NCBI RefSeq assembly: GCF_000970305.1
Contig: NZ_CP009517.1
Span: forward strand, 186,001-250,000
DNA from: Methanosarcina barkeri 3
GTDB lineage: Archaea > Halobacteriota > Methanosarcinia > Methanosarcinales > Methanosarcinaceae
Reading direction: 5' to 3'
Length of the DNA: 64,000 nt
This document shows positions 17,301-25,928 of this stretch, piece by piece (the first letter of the stretch is position 1; each line of letters starts with the position of its first letter). The position numbers and the translations under genes are program-made. The notes under the pieces are model-generated. The model was not told where the DNA came from and did no database searches. It worked only from the letters and a program-made list of their open reading frames with translations.

Positions 17301-19460
17301 CCTAATCTTTTTGTTTCAATCCTTGTTTTAGTGGATCTTGCTCACGAATCGTATGTTTCTGTTTCAGAACTGTAATTTTCGTCAAGTTTCAATCCTTGTT
17401 TTAGTGGATCTTGCTCACGAATTATGTGTGGAAGAGTGTGGATACATGGAACTATACCAGTTTCAATCCTTGTTTTAGTGGATCTTGCTCACGAATTGGT
17501 TTTCCATAGCAATCTTTCACTATTTTTTCAACGTTTCAATCCTTGTTTTAGTGGATCTTGCTCACGAATAAGTTTAGTAATTCGCATTCCAGCTTTAATT
17601 TTAAGTTTCAATCCTTGTTTTAGTGGATCTTGCTCACGAATCTACATGTATATAGATCCTAAAAAACACTGTAATAATGTTTCAATCCTTGTTTTAGTGG
17701 ATCTTGCTCACGAATAAGAAGCTTACCCCGATGAACCAAGCGATGAAGACAGTTTCAATCCTTGTTTTAGTGGATCTTGCTCACGAATAATTTAAAATCC
17801 ACTTCCAAGTGATCGACGGTTCCGTAGGTTTCAATCCTTGTTTTAGTGGATCTTGCTCACGAATCAAGCTCTGGAACCTTCTGAGCTTGTTCAATCGCAG
17901 TTTCAATCCTTGTTTTAGTGGATCTTGCTCACGAATTATTAAAAACCAGAGATAAAAGAACATCTATAGTGTTTCAATCCTTGTTTTAGTGGATCTTGCT
18001 CACGAATTGCAAAGGATCGAATGATAGATTATTCTTGTTCAGTTTCAATCCTTGTTTTAGTGGATCTTGCTCACGAATCTAGCCGGTTTTCAGGAAACTC
18101 TAAAAAACCATACTGTTTCAATCCTTGTTTTAGTGGATCTTGCTCACGAATAAAAAAATGAATGAATCATACAAACAAACAGGAATTAGTTTCAATCCTT
18201 GTTTTAGTGGATCTTGCTCACGAATGGTTGGATTAACCTCCACAAGCTTCCTAAAGCAACTAGTTTCAATCCTTGTTTTAGTGGATCTTGCTCACGAATA
18301 TCATTCGAGGAGATCAAACAAGAACTAGGTGAAAGGTTTCAATCCTTGTTTTAGTGGATCTTGCTCACGAATTAATTCCGCAAAAGTTATTACTTGATAT
18401 CAGGAAATGTTTCAATCCTTGTTTTAGTGGATCTTGCTCACGAATGAGAGTATGTCAAGGGTATAAGCTGTCCTGAAGAAAAGTTTCAATCCTTGTTTTA
18501 GTGGATCTTGCTCACGAATAGAGAATGTAGAAGAAACCATAGAGGAAGTCCAGCCGTTTCAATCCTTGTTTTAGTGGATCTTGCTCACGAATAAATATTG
18601 CGCCCATGTTAGCTCCATTTTCATTGGTTTCAATCCTTGTTTTAGTGGATCTTGCTCACGAATATATTTTGGTTTGTGTTTCATACTCCTCCTTTTTCTT
18701 GTTTCAATCCTTGTTTTAGTGGATCTTGCTCACGAATAACTCCCTGGTTCTTTCCAACGACTATACATTCCACAAGTTTCAATCCTTGTTTTAGTGGATC
18801 TTGCTCACGAATAAGGCTTCTTTCGAACTGCAGGTAATGATAACGTTGGTTTCAATCCTTGTTTTAGTGGATCTTGCTCACGAATATGTAATTGCTGTGA
18901 CCTTGTTGTGAATATCATTGTTTCAATCCTTGTTTTAGTGGATCTTGCTCACGAATAAATACGAAATGCGGTAATTCACGCAATATATTCAAGTTTCAAT
19001 CCTTGTTTTAGTGGATCTTGCTCACGAATTTCAAAAAGAGCATCCGAGTATGGAATACCAGGTGAGTTTCAATCCTTGTTTTAGTGGATCTTGCTCACGA
19101 ATAACCTACTACACTCTAATATTATTTATTATTTTTGTTTCAATCCTTGTTTTAGTGGATCTTGCTCACGAATATATATTATACTAAGTCCTTTTCGTTC
19201 CCCTATCATGTTTCAATCCTTGTTTTAGTGGATCTTGCTCACGAATATTTACAGGTCAATCACTTATTAATATATTAAATGTTTCAATCCTTGTTTTAGT
19301 GGATCTTGCTCACGAATACGACACGAAGCTTTCATACACGTTTCCTTAAATGGTTTCAATCCTTGTTTTAGTGGATCTTGCTCACGAATACGTCAGCAGG
19401 TGCAAACTTTGGATGCATGATAAGTTTCAATCCTTGTTTTAGTGGATCTTGCTCACGAAT
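14327..19460 (-). CRISPR. CRISPR array, 71 repeats of 37 bp, 70 spacers
   Basis: On the plus strand each repeat begins GTTTCAATCC and ends GCTCACGAAT. Spacers are mostly 33-39 nt; one (14948-14992) is 45 nt. Read on the minus strand the repeat ends in ATTGAAAC, the usual 8-nt 5' handle of type III and Cas6-processed crRNAs, so transcription runs from 19460 down to 14327, towards the cas operon. That makes the right end leader-proximal and youngest. Variants are few: one T-to-C change in repeat 2 (14400-14436), and a block of four consecutive repeats (15065-15321) with CTAACG instead of CTCACG, the first of which also has GTGAATC. Frames open across repeats are not genes. Confidence 0.98.
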
Positions 19461-19640
19461 AGGGCAAAAATTTCCGTTATTTGGCCAGAAAAGGTCTGAA
19501 ATGAGCCCTTTTTTGGAGCTAAAATTCTTGCTGGAAAATTATCAAACCCTTTATAAATACAAGAAAAATCTCTTCATATGCAGATACTCCAGTAAGGCTA
19601 TCTACATATTTCATAGAAGATCTGTATGTTTTGGGATATA
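19461..19640 (-). promoter_or_regulatory. CRISPR leader with TATA box
   Basis: Directly outside the last repeat is AT-rich non-coding DNA. On the minus strand TTTATAAA at 19557-19550 follows a purine/T-rich element, which places initiation near 19525, about 65 nt before the first repeat transcribed. This agrees with the orientation inferred from the repeat 3' end. The rest up to 19818 has no gene. Confidence 0.6.
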
Positions 19641-19818
19641 AGTCTTTTTAAACAACATCGAGCATTTTCTGTATTATGTTATCGGCTTCTTTGCAGTCTG
19701 AGGAAATAATTGAGACAATTCCTAAAAACGCGCTTGAAGTCCACAAATTATAACTAAGGCACCGAGAAACAAAATAGACGGTAAAAATTTAGGTAAAATC
19801 ATAAGGATATCGCGACAA

Positions 19819-20070
19819 TTAATTTCTGGACAATAATATTGTCTCAAAGTTACTACTGCTCTCTAAATTACTATTTTTGAGAGTATCAGCAAGTTCCTCT
19901 TTACTCATATGTAATTTTTTATGCTCTCTCAACGTTTTCAAAACTGATTTCATTAAGATTTCTTCTGTTACTGTTTCTCTTACTTCCACTCCTTTAATGG
20001 TAGAGCGTGACAATAATCTCCCGTTTAAAATACTGGAAGTTTTTTCACAGCTAACTGCTACGTTGTGCAA
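19819..20070 (-). pseudogene. Truncated copy of the CxxC protein gene
   Basis: From the middle outward this is nearly identical to the 127-residue gene at 1394-1777. The TTG start of that gene is CTG here, so the CxxC N-terminus would need a weak CTG start at 20112 or is lost, with a downstream TTG at 20070 leaving 83 residues. The 3' part diverges after KEELADTLKN and ends early (FETILLSRN), because the repeat copy ends there. It is probably non-functional or altered. Confidence 0.55.
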
Positions 20071-20115
20071 GTTAGTTTTTCCACAATGGGCACAGAAAGT
20101 TTTTATGTACAGTCT

Positions 20116-20240
20116 TCATCCCTCCTCTTTCATTTCGTTCAAAATCGCTTTAATTTGGTCTTTCGTCATGCTTATTCTACCAAGCTTTTTAGATTGTTTT
20201 GACTGTTACTAATTCTTTTGTATGCGTCGGTTGCGCTCAT
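20116..20240 (-). CDS. Two tiny ORFs, right copy
   Basis: 20240-20172 encodes 22 residues starting MSATDAYKRI; 20169-20116 encodes 17 residues starting MTKDQIKAIL, three residues longer than its left counterpart because a stop codon is replaced by Glu. The changes relative to the left copy keep the reading frames open, which slightly favours translation. Function is unknown. Confidence 0.35.
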
Positions 20241-20266
20241 TTTGTGTAGCTACAATATGAAATGTA

Positions 20267-20292
20267 GACGTAAATTATATAAACTTTACGTC
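20267..20292. promoter_or_regulatory. TATA-enclosing palindrome, right copy
   Basis: GACGTAAA, then TTATATAAAC, then TTTACGTC. Arms are identical to 1931-1956, with one base changed in the centre. It lies between the tiny ORFs and the 105-residue gene. Confidence 0.6.
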
Positions 20293-20402
20293 AACATGGC
20301 TAATAACGGGTTAGTTCAAGCAATTGCATTACACAAATTTGCTTAATATGAATTGTATTTGTCTTACTTAAGTTTTAAATATACAAAGTCAAAATTAGAC
20401 AT

Positions 20403-20720
20403 ATGAGAGAACCGAAGCGCCCAGGAAAAACAGTTAAAATGATTATACCTTGCGTTATATCCCTTAGGCCGGGAAAAAAAGATATTATTGAATATTGCAC
20501 TGTCGATAAACGTGGGTATCCCGTTTTTCGTCGCGTGAATTTTGCTGGATTTCAAGCGACTGTCATAGTAGGTCACAGAGATCTGGACAATTTATCGTTT
20601 AATTCTGAAGATAAGGTGTTTATTTGTCAGTTTGGGCCACAAGGTCACTTATCTTCCGTAGGAAAAGATTTAGAAGGGCAGGAACTTACGGTTATTGTGC
20701 ATATTCCTGACGAAAATTGA
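20403..20720 (+). CDS. Small beta-rich protein (DUF2080-like), right copy
   Basis: The product has 105 residues and is identical to the left copy (2067-2384) except for Leu-to-Phe, Leu-to-Ser and Glu-to-Asp changes. It has the same upstream region with the TATA palindrome about 110 nt before the ATG. The C-terminal strand-turn-strand pattern suggests an AbrB-like or DUF2080 dimer, tentatively a DNA-binding protein acting on the palindrome. Both copies are intact, so dosage or cross-regulation is possible. Confidence 0.6.
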   Translation: MREPKRPGKTVKMIIPCVISLRPGKKDIIEYCTVDKRGYPVFRRVNFAGFQATVIVGHRDLDNLSFNSEDKVFICQFGPQGHLSSVGKDLEGQELTVIVHIPDEN

Positions 20721-20905
20721 TTCTTTTTTCACTCTTTTCAACATGAGGACAACATATGGCATTAAGCTAGGGGCTACAAGCTCAAAGGTAAATCCTTGTT
20801 TTTGTAGTGCTCAATTCCCTTAAGAGGGCAAGCTCTGAAGTTCACTGGTTCCGGTCTCTTCATTGGTCTTCAAAGTGCTTATACTCTCAAGTTTTTTGGG
20901 TTACT

Positions 20906-21000
20906 TTAATTCTTGTCAATTCTCTTGTATACTTCCATTGCACTCATTTTATGTTACTACAAGATATAATATGTATCAAATATATTTAATCTTTTGATAC
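20906..21000. promoter_or_regulatory. Third, diverged cassette: tiny-ORF remnant and a different TATA palindrome
   Basis: Minus strand 20947-20906 encodes MSAMEVYKRIDKN then a stop, a shortened relative of the 22-residue ORF. Beside it, at 20973-21000, GTATCAAA and TTTGATAC flank a 12-bp AT centre (TATATTTAATCT). A further half-site TTTTGATA recurs at 21017. The architecture equals the other two cassettes but the operator sequence is different. Confidence 0.45.
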
Positions 21001-21046
21001 AGAAATATGTTTAAACTTTTGATATAATATTGAGATAAAAATAAAA

Positions 21047-21355
21047 TCATTTATGAATAATAACTGTTACATCGGTCTCGGGTATTCCAATCGATGAAAT
21101 CCTGCCGGATGTCGAAATCGCACAGGACCATACTTTTACCCCATGCTTAATGAATATATCACTGTTTATGCTATCCACTTTACCTAATATTACGGTTGCA
21201 TTCAAGCCGCTCCAGGCTCTTTTATTCGTTCTCACGTTGCCATGTTCATCTGTTTTGTAATGATAAAGCTCATCATTTTCTTTTAAATGAATTGTAATGT
21301 CTGAATTGCAAATCAATTCTTTAGACTGTGATGGCCTATTGCTTCTACGTTCCAT
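21047..21355 (-). CDS. Diverged paralogue of the 105-residue protein
   Basis: The product has 102 residues from an ATG with an AGGAG site 9 nt upstream. It shares with the cassette proteins the segments ATVILGKVDSIN (versus ATVIVGHRDLDN), the strand-turn GRISSIG and the C-terminal TVIIHK, at low overall identity. Here the gene points towards the palindrome at 20973-21000 rather than away from it. It is likely a member of the same small DUF2080/AbrB-like family. Function is unknown. Confidence 0.55.
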   Translation of the reverse strand: MERRSNRPSQSKELICNSDITIHLKENDELYHYKTDEHGNVRTNKRAWSGLNATVILGKVDSINSDIFIKHGVKVWSCAISTSGRISSIGIPETDVTVIIHK

Positions 21356-21397
21356 TTGACTAAACTCCTTTACATTAAACACGTACCAACAGTGCAA

Positions 21398-21840
21398 ATA
21401 CTTTTGCTACAGTGCTTTTGCTACAGTATTTTTGTAATACCTTCTTACTCTAAGCTGTTTAGAAGCATTTTGGAGAGTTGTTAATGCAAAATAACCTTAA
21501 ATGGAATTTCAACTCTAAATTCGATTCTTTTTTCCCTGGAAAAATTCTTGATTTTTGGATATTTTATCCCGATTTTTTTAGAATATTTCTTAACCAGTGG
21601 TCCAGATTTTAGGTGCAGTCCTGAATAGTCTGTAAAGCTTCGTCCGAATTGGAACAAAAAGTAAGTTTTAACGAGATATGTTGTGATCTGGGGTGAAGGT
21701 TGTTCAGATTTTTTGAAAATATGCAAGATGACTATTTTTTCGATTATGGGCCTCCGCTCATGTTTGGATAAGTCAGGTTACATTATTAAAAAAAGTTAAT
21801 ATGAGAAAAGTTATATCCAAGCCTCGCGTTTACGAATCCT
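21398..21840. other. Intergenic region with a weak ORF
   Basis: A minus-strand frame (21726-21481, 81 codons) has no recognisable motif or clear ribosome site. The segment also contains the upstream region of homospermidine synthase, with a possible TATA (AAGTTATATCC) about 25-30 nt before the ATG. Confidence 0.4.
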
Positions 21841-23289
21841 ATGAAAAAAATGTTTTCAAATAAAATCCTCATTATAGGTTATGGCTCAGTTTCACAATGT
21901 ACTCTACCCCTTTTACTGGATAAACTCGATGTTCCGCTAGAAAACATTACTTTAATTGATTTTGAAGACAAATCAAAAGCTCTGAAAAAATATACCAATC
22001 AGGGATTAAGATTCGTCTGTGAAAAAATTACCCCGAAAAATTTGAATCAAGTTTTGTCACAATATATGGAAAATGAAGGCTTGATCATTGATCTTTCATG
22101 GAATATCGATGCCAATGAAATCATTAGTTGGTGCCATGATCACAATGTATTGTACGTTAATACGTCTGTTGAAGTATGGGACCCTGCTGAGAAATTTTTG
22201 ACTCAAAGCTTATTGGAAAAATCTCTTTATTTCCGACAAATGAAATTGCTTGAACTTTCCCGTGATTGGAAAGATGCGCCTACTGCTGTCGTTGACCATG
22301 GCGCAAATCCCGGCCTGATAACTCACTTCGTAAAGCAAGGCTTGCTGGATATTGCCGCTCGCACCTGTGCTGATAAGAAAGTCTCTCCTGAAGATGAAAA
22401 AGAAATTGCCCTCCTTGCAAAAAACAGGGATTTTGCTCACCTGGCTAAGAAATTGGGAGTCAAAGTGATCCATTGTAGTGAGAGGGATACTCAAATTGCC
22501 AGCCGACCAAAGGAAGTTAATGAATTTGTAGGAACATGGAGCATTGAAGGACTAAGAGAAGAAGGAACGGCTCCGGTTGAAATCGCCTGGGGAACGCATG
22601 AGAACAAATTGCCGCACATGGCGCATATACCTCCTTACGGACCGAAAAATGTAATTCTCTTGCCCCAGATGGGCATTAATACATGGGTCAGATCATGGAT
22701 ACCAGATGAAGAAATTGTAGGTATGGCGATCCGTCACGGCGAATCATATGGCCTTTCAAAACTGTTAACTGTTTGGGAAGACGACAGGGCGGTCTATAGG
22801 CCTACCGTACATTATGCTTACATGCCCTGTCATGATACGCTTTCTTCTCTTTGCGAATTGCGTGGCCGGAATTATGAACTTCAACCCAAACTCAGGATTA
22901 TGACAAATGAAATCACATCCGGAGAGGATATAATGGGTGCACTCTTGATGGGCCATTCTTATAATTCCTGGTGGACTGGCAGCGCATTGAGCATTGAAGA
23001 GACCAGATCCCTTGCTCCCGGTCAGAATGCTACTACTCTTCAGGTAGCTGCAGGCATTGTTGCTGCTATACTCTGGATGCTTGAAAATCCACGAGAAGGT
23101 ATTAAAACACCTGAGGACTTGCCTCATGACTTTGTCCTGGATATCGCCAAACCCTATCTCGGAAAATTTATCTCCACACCTTCGGACTGGACACCACTTA
23201 AAAATCGCAAAATATTTTTCAAAGAAAATCCAGCCGTGAAACACAATCCCGACCCATGGCAACTCGAAAATTTTCTTTTCGTAGGTTAA
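21841..23289 (+). CDS. Homospermidine synthase
   Basis: The product has 482 residues and belongs to the saccharopine-dehydrogenase-like family. An N-terminal Rossmann fold with the NAD motif IIGYGSVSQ is followed by DLSWNIDANEIISWC and YVNTSVEVW, which are characteristic of homospermidine synthase. Further conserved parts are VDHGANPGLITHFVKQ and EEGTAPVEIAWGTHE. The enzyme makes sym-homospermidine from putrescine (or from spermidine plus putrescine) with NAD as a transient hydride carrier; Methanosarcina cells contain homospermidine as a main polyamine. Length is normal. The gene is monocistronic and followed by a clear hairpin. Confidence 0.92.
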   Translation: MKKMFSNKILIIGYGSVSQCTLPLLLDKLDVPLENITLIDFEDKSKALKKYTNQGLRFVCEKITPKNLNQVLSQYMENEGLIIDLSWNIDANEIISWCHDHNVLYVNTSVEVWDPAEKFLTQSLLEKSLYFRQMKLLELSRDWKDAPTAVVDHGANPGLITHFVKQGLLDIAARTCADKKVSPEDEKEIALLAKNRDFAHLAKKLGVKVIHCSERDTQIASRPKEVNEFVGTWSIEGLREEGTAPVEIAWGTHENKLPHMAHIPPYGPKNVILLPQMGINTWVRSWIPDEEIVGMAIRHGESYGLSKLLTVWEDDRAVYRPTVHYAYMPCHDTLSSLCELRGRNYELQPKLRIMTNEITSGEDIMGALLMGHSYNSWWTGSALSIEETRSLAPGQNATTLQVAAGIVAAILWMLENPREGIKTPEDLPHDFVLDIAKPYLGKFISTPSDWTPLKNRKIFFKENPAVKHNPDPWQLENFLFVG

Positions 23290-23298
23290 GAACAAACT

Positions 23299-23340
23299 AA
23301 CCCTCCAGGCAGACTGATGTCTGTCGAGGAAGGGTTCTTT
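23299..23340 (+). terminator. Hairpin after homospermidine synthase
   Basis: AACCCT with CAGAC pairs with GTCTG and AGGGTT around a TGAT loop, ending in TCTTTCC. It begins 10 nt after the stop codon. Confidence 0.6.
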
Positions 23341-23390
23341 CCTCTGTGCTTCTACGTTAAACAATCGATTAGATAATAATTCAGTGAGAA

Positions 23391-23438
23391 TTAATTGACT
23401 GTTAATTGACTGTTAATTGACTGTTAATTGACTGTTAA
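23391..23438. repeat. Tandem 11-bp repeat
   Basis: TTAATTGACTG is repeated four times with a partial fifth copy, in the intergenic region (23290-23630) between homospermidine synthase and a coiled-coil gene. Nothing else is seen in that stretch. Confidence 0.85.
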
Positions 23439-23630
23439 CTTTACTTTCTATTTTTTTGATGAAGAAAAGGAGTACAGAGTCAATTATAACTTACAGAACT
23501 TCTGACACACTGCCGTCTAACGATGTAAAAATCTTTAAATCTTCAGGTGCTTAAAAAATAAGTTACAGATATGCCTTTTTTCCTTGCTCACAGGCTATCT
23601 GTTTAACATATATTCTCATTTTGTTTGTCG

Positions 23631-23987
23631 TTAAAATTTTGCGAGCTTCGAGTGTAATATTTTGTTCTCTAGAACTATCAAACTAACTTCTGCATCCAAT
23701 AGTTTACTTATTGCTTCTTCTCTTTTGGTCTCAGCTTTCCTTATTAGTTCTCCGAGACTTTGAATCTGTGAATCTAATTTATTGCTAATTGAATCTAATT
23801 TTTTTGATTGTGTTAGCATAATCTTAGATTCTGCTGATTTCCTCAAACTATCTGCGGCTATTATTAAACTATCAAAATAAGCAATTTTCTCAGATGCTAT
23901 TTCGAGTTCAGCTTTTACTTTTTCAACCTCTTCTTCGTCAATCATTAAATTGTGTTGTTGTCTTTCAATACAACATTCTACACTCAT
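23631..23987 (-). CDS. Hypothetical coiled-coil protein
   Basis: The product has 118 residues. After a short Cys-containing start (MSVECCIE) nearly the whole protein is a heptad-rich helix pair: residues 16-55 and 62-112 have regular hydrophobic spacing (SKKLDSISNKLDSQIQSLGE). There is no transmembrane segment or catalytic motif. The low-Pro, Glu/Lys/Ser-rich composition fits a small structural or adaptor protein. The family is not recognised. Confidence 0.6.
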   Translation of the reverse strand: MSVECCIERQQHNLMIDEEEVEKVKAELEIASEKIAYFDSLIIAADSLRKSAESKIMLTQSKKLDSISNKLDSQIQSLGELIRKAETKREEAISKLLDAEVSLIVLENKILHSKLAKF

Positions 23988-24915
23988 TTCATAACCTCCC
24001 TATTTTATGAGTAATTATTACAGTCTCAAATCCTTATAAATGTTTAGTTCCGGTTAAGCTATAAAGGTAGTAAATAATGAGTCACAAAATTTTTTAACAG
24101 ATTTTCCTCCCAGTTAACTTATTTCTATATTCAGGTTTGCTATAGATCACTGGCAATTCTATATTATGTAAGGACGTGAAAACTCCTACTCCGTATCTGT
24201 TTCTATTTTTTCTATTTTTTTCTATTTTTTTCTATTTTTTCTATTTTGCCCCCAAAGTATCTCACTTTTAACTTATTGAAATATACCGTATACAGTGATC
24301 CGTTATTGAGTATTCATTTAAGGCCTCCCAGTTCCAACAGCGAGATAGGGTCCTTCCTTCGACAAGTGATGATACTGTTGCTGCAGCCTGAGCAATAACC
24401 GCAGGATTATAGCGCAGAATAGTACATGTCAGACTCAGCAACACGGAAGGGGGGAACTGTTAATGTGCGGTCTTATAGCCTAATTTAAGCAATTTTACTC
24501 CCCCATCAATATTTATATAATTAAAAATATAATTTATATTTAAAATCATATTCAGGTTCAAAAATTATTTCAATCTTTTATTATGCCTGCATGACAGGAC
24601 CACTATGGAATCTAAGGGACGAAAACCTTATTTGCCAGCTCACAATCCATGCAAGAAAAGAATATTGTGGATGATTTGCAGAATGACCGCCACCGCATAG
24701 AGATACTCGGCGCAGTTTTGCTATTCTTCGGGAACATTTGAGGGCTCACCGTGGCCTCAACCGACATGGATGCCAACTGCCTCATCACGATTTCTAGGTA
24801 ATGGCTGCTGTTGCTTGGTATTTGGGAAATATAGAAATAAGGGTATTTGACATCAACTAGATAAGTTCTATAAAAAACTAAATATAATTAGGAGAAAGGG
24901 CCATTACTATTAAGT
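23988..24915. other. Gene-free region with low-complexity tracts
   Basis: It contains a (TTCTATTTTTT)n-type tandem tract at about 24199-24247. The GC-richer patches at 24350-24470 and 24590-24800 look like decayed coding DNA but give no recognisable protein. No intact gene. Confidence 0.5.
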
Positions 24916-24995
24916 ATGAGTTATAAAATTCAAATATGAGCTTATAAAATTCAAATATGAGCTTATAAAATTCAAATATGAGTAATAAAATTCAG
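24916..24995 (+). repeat. Four tandem promoter-like units before the YoaK gene
   Basis: The 21-bp unit ATGAGCTTATAAAATTCAAA(T) occurs four times (first and last copies slightly changed), each containing a TATA-like TTATAAAA. The array ends one base before the start codon at 24997, so it occupies the position of promoter and leader. Confidence 0.7.
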
Positions 24996-24996
24996 A

Positions 24997-25719
24997 ATGA
25001 CAAAGATGCTAACATTGAAAAATGAGAGAAAAATTGGCTTATGTAACTTTACCTCTGAGTCTGTGGAACTTGGAATGCTTCTTGCGATTGTAGGGGGATT
25101 TCTTGACGCTTACACGTTTGTTGGAAGAGGTGGGGTTTTCGCCAATGCTCAGACTGGAAATGTCGTACTTATGGGCATAGAAGCTGCAACAGGAGAATGG
25201 GGTCAAGCACTGCTTCATGCTGTACCTATTCTGGCATTTATGATAGGGGTAGTAGTTGCCGAGATGATTAAAAAACCTTCAATGTGCCTGTTTATGCAGG
25301 ATTCCGAAAGAGCAGTTTTAATTCTCGAAACTGTAGTTCTTTTTATCGTAGGTTTTATACCTTACACGAGTCCGAGTATTATTGTAACAGTTGCGGTTTC
25401 TTTTGTTTCTTCGGTTCAGATCTCTTCATTTCGAAAACTCGTTGGTTCTACGTATAGCACTACAATGGTTACTGGAAACTTACGTTCAGCTACACAGGAA
25501 GCTTATATCGCTTTTACGAAAAAAGACGACGAATCGGCTCGCAGAACCATTCGATACTCTACAATTAACCTTTCGTTTCTAGCAGGAGCTGTTCTAGGAG
25601 GGTTGCTTACATCATTTATTGGGGTTAAAGCAGTATGGATACCTGTTGTCGTGCTGATATGCTCTATAATTTTATTCAATAGTGAGCGTAAAGATAAAAA
25701 CGCTAACATTGAAATCTAA
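24997..25719 (+). CDS. YoaK family membrane protein (DUF1275)
   Basis: The product has 240 residues with about six predicted membrane segments. The family signature is clear: GGFLDAYTFVGRGGVFANAQ followed by TGNVVLMG near the N-terminus, and later FRKLVGSTYSTTMVTGNLR. Members are widespread, uncharacterised inner-membrane proteins possibly acting as small-molecule transporters. It has no operon partner. The unusual feature is the tandem TATA-containing repeat abutting the start. Confidence 0.85.
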   Translation: MTKMLTLKNERKIGLCNFTSESVELGMLLAIVGGFLDAYTFVGRGGVFANAQTGNVVLMGIEAATGEWGQALLHAVPILAFMIGVVVAEMIKKPSMCLFMQDSERAVLILETVVLFIVGFIPYTSPSIIVTVAVSFVSSVQISSFRKLVGSTYSTTMVTGNLRSATQEAYIAFTKKDDESARRTIRYSTINLSFLAGAVLGGLLTSFIGVKAVWIPVVVLICSIILFNSERKDKNANIEI

Positions 25720-25928
25720 GACTCAGTGTCGCGCCAATACTAAAGGATTCACAGGTTCCGAATAATTGTAATCGATTTTATAAGACATTTTACGACTGAT
25801 TCGACATTAGTAACAGTAGATTTTTAACGGTAAAGTGACGAATTACTGAAATCAGGTTAATAGATTAGTAATTTTTAGAATAGTGGAGGGTCCTTCAAAA
25901 TAAGTGAATTAATTAAGGTTCGACATGC

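Larger units (their letters stand above)
19873..20769. repeat. Right copy of the ~0.9 kb direct repeat
   Basis: Same orientation and order as 1537-2432: truncated CxxC gene, two tiny ORFs, TATA palindrome, 105-residue gene. The pair brackets the whole CRISPR-Cas-STAND region of about 17.4 kb. Homologous recombination between the copies would delete it in one step. Confidence 0.85.

Noticed and set aside
14172-19641. Many open frames across the CRISPR array in all orientations
   Set aside because: They translate the repeat over and over (for example IREQDPLKQGLK or CFSGSCSRI) and are artefacts, apart from the RT-like tail at the left end.
13966-20000. cas1/cas2 or other adaptation genes
   Set aside because: Looked for on both strands around the array and operon; none is present in the window.
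21481-21726. Minus-strand frame of 81 codons upstream of homospermidine synthase
   Set aside because: No known motif, no ribosome site, no paralogue; possibly a transposase scrap but not supportable.
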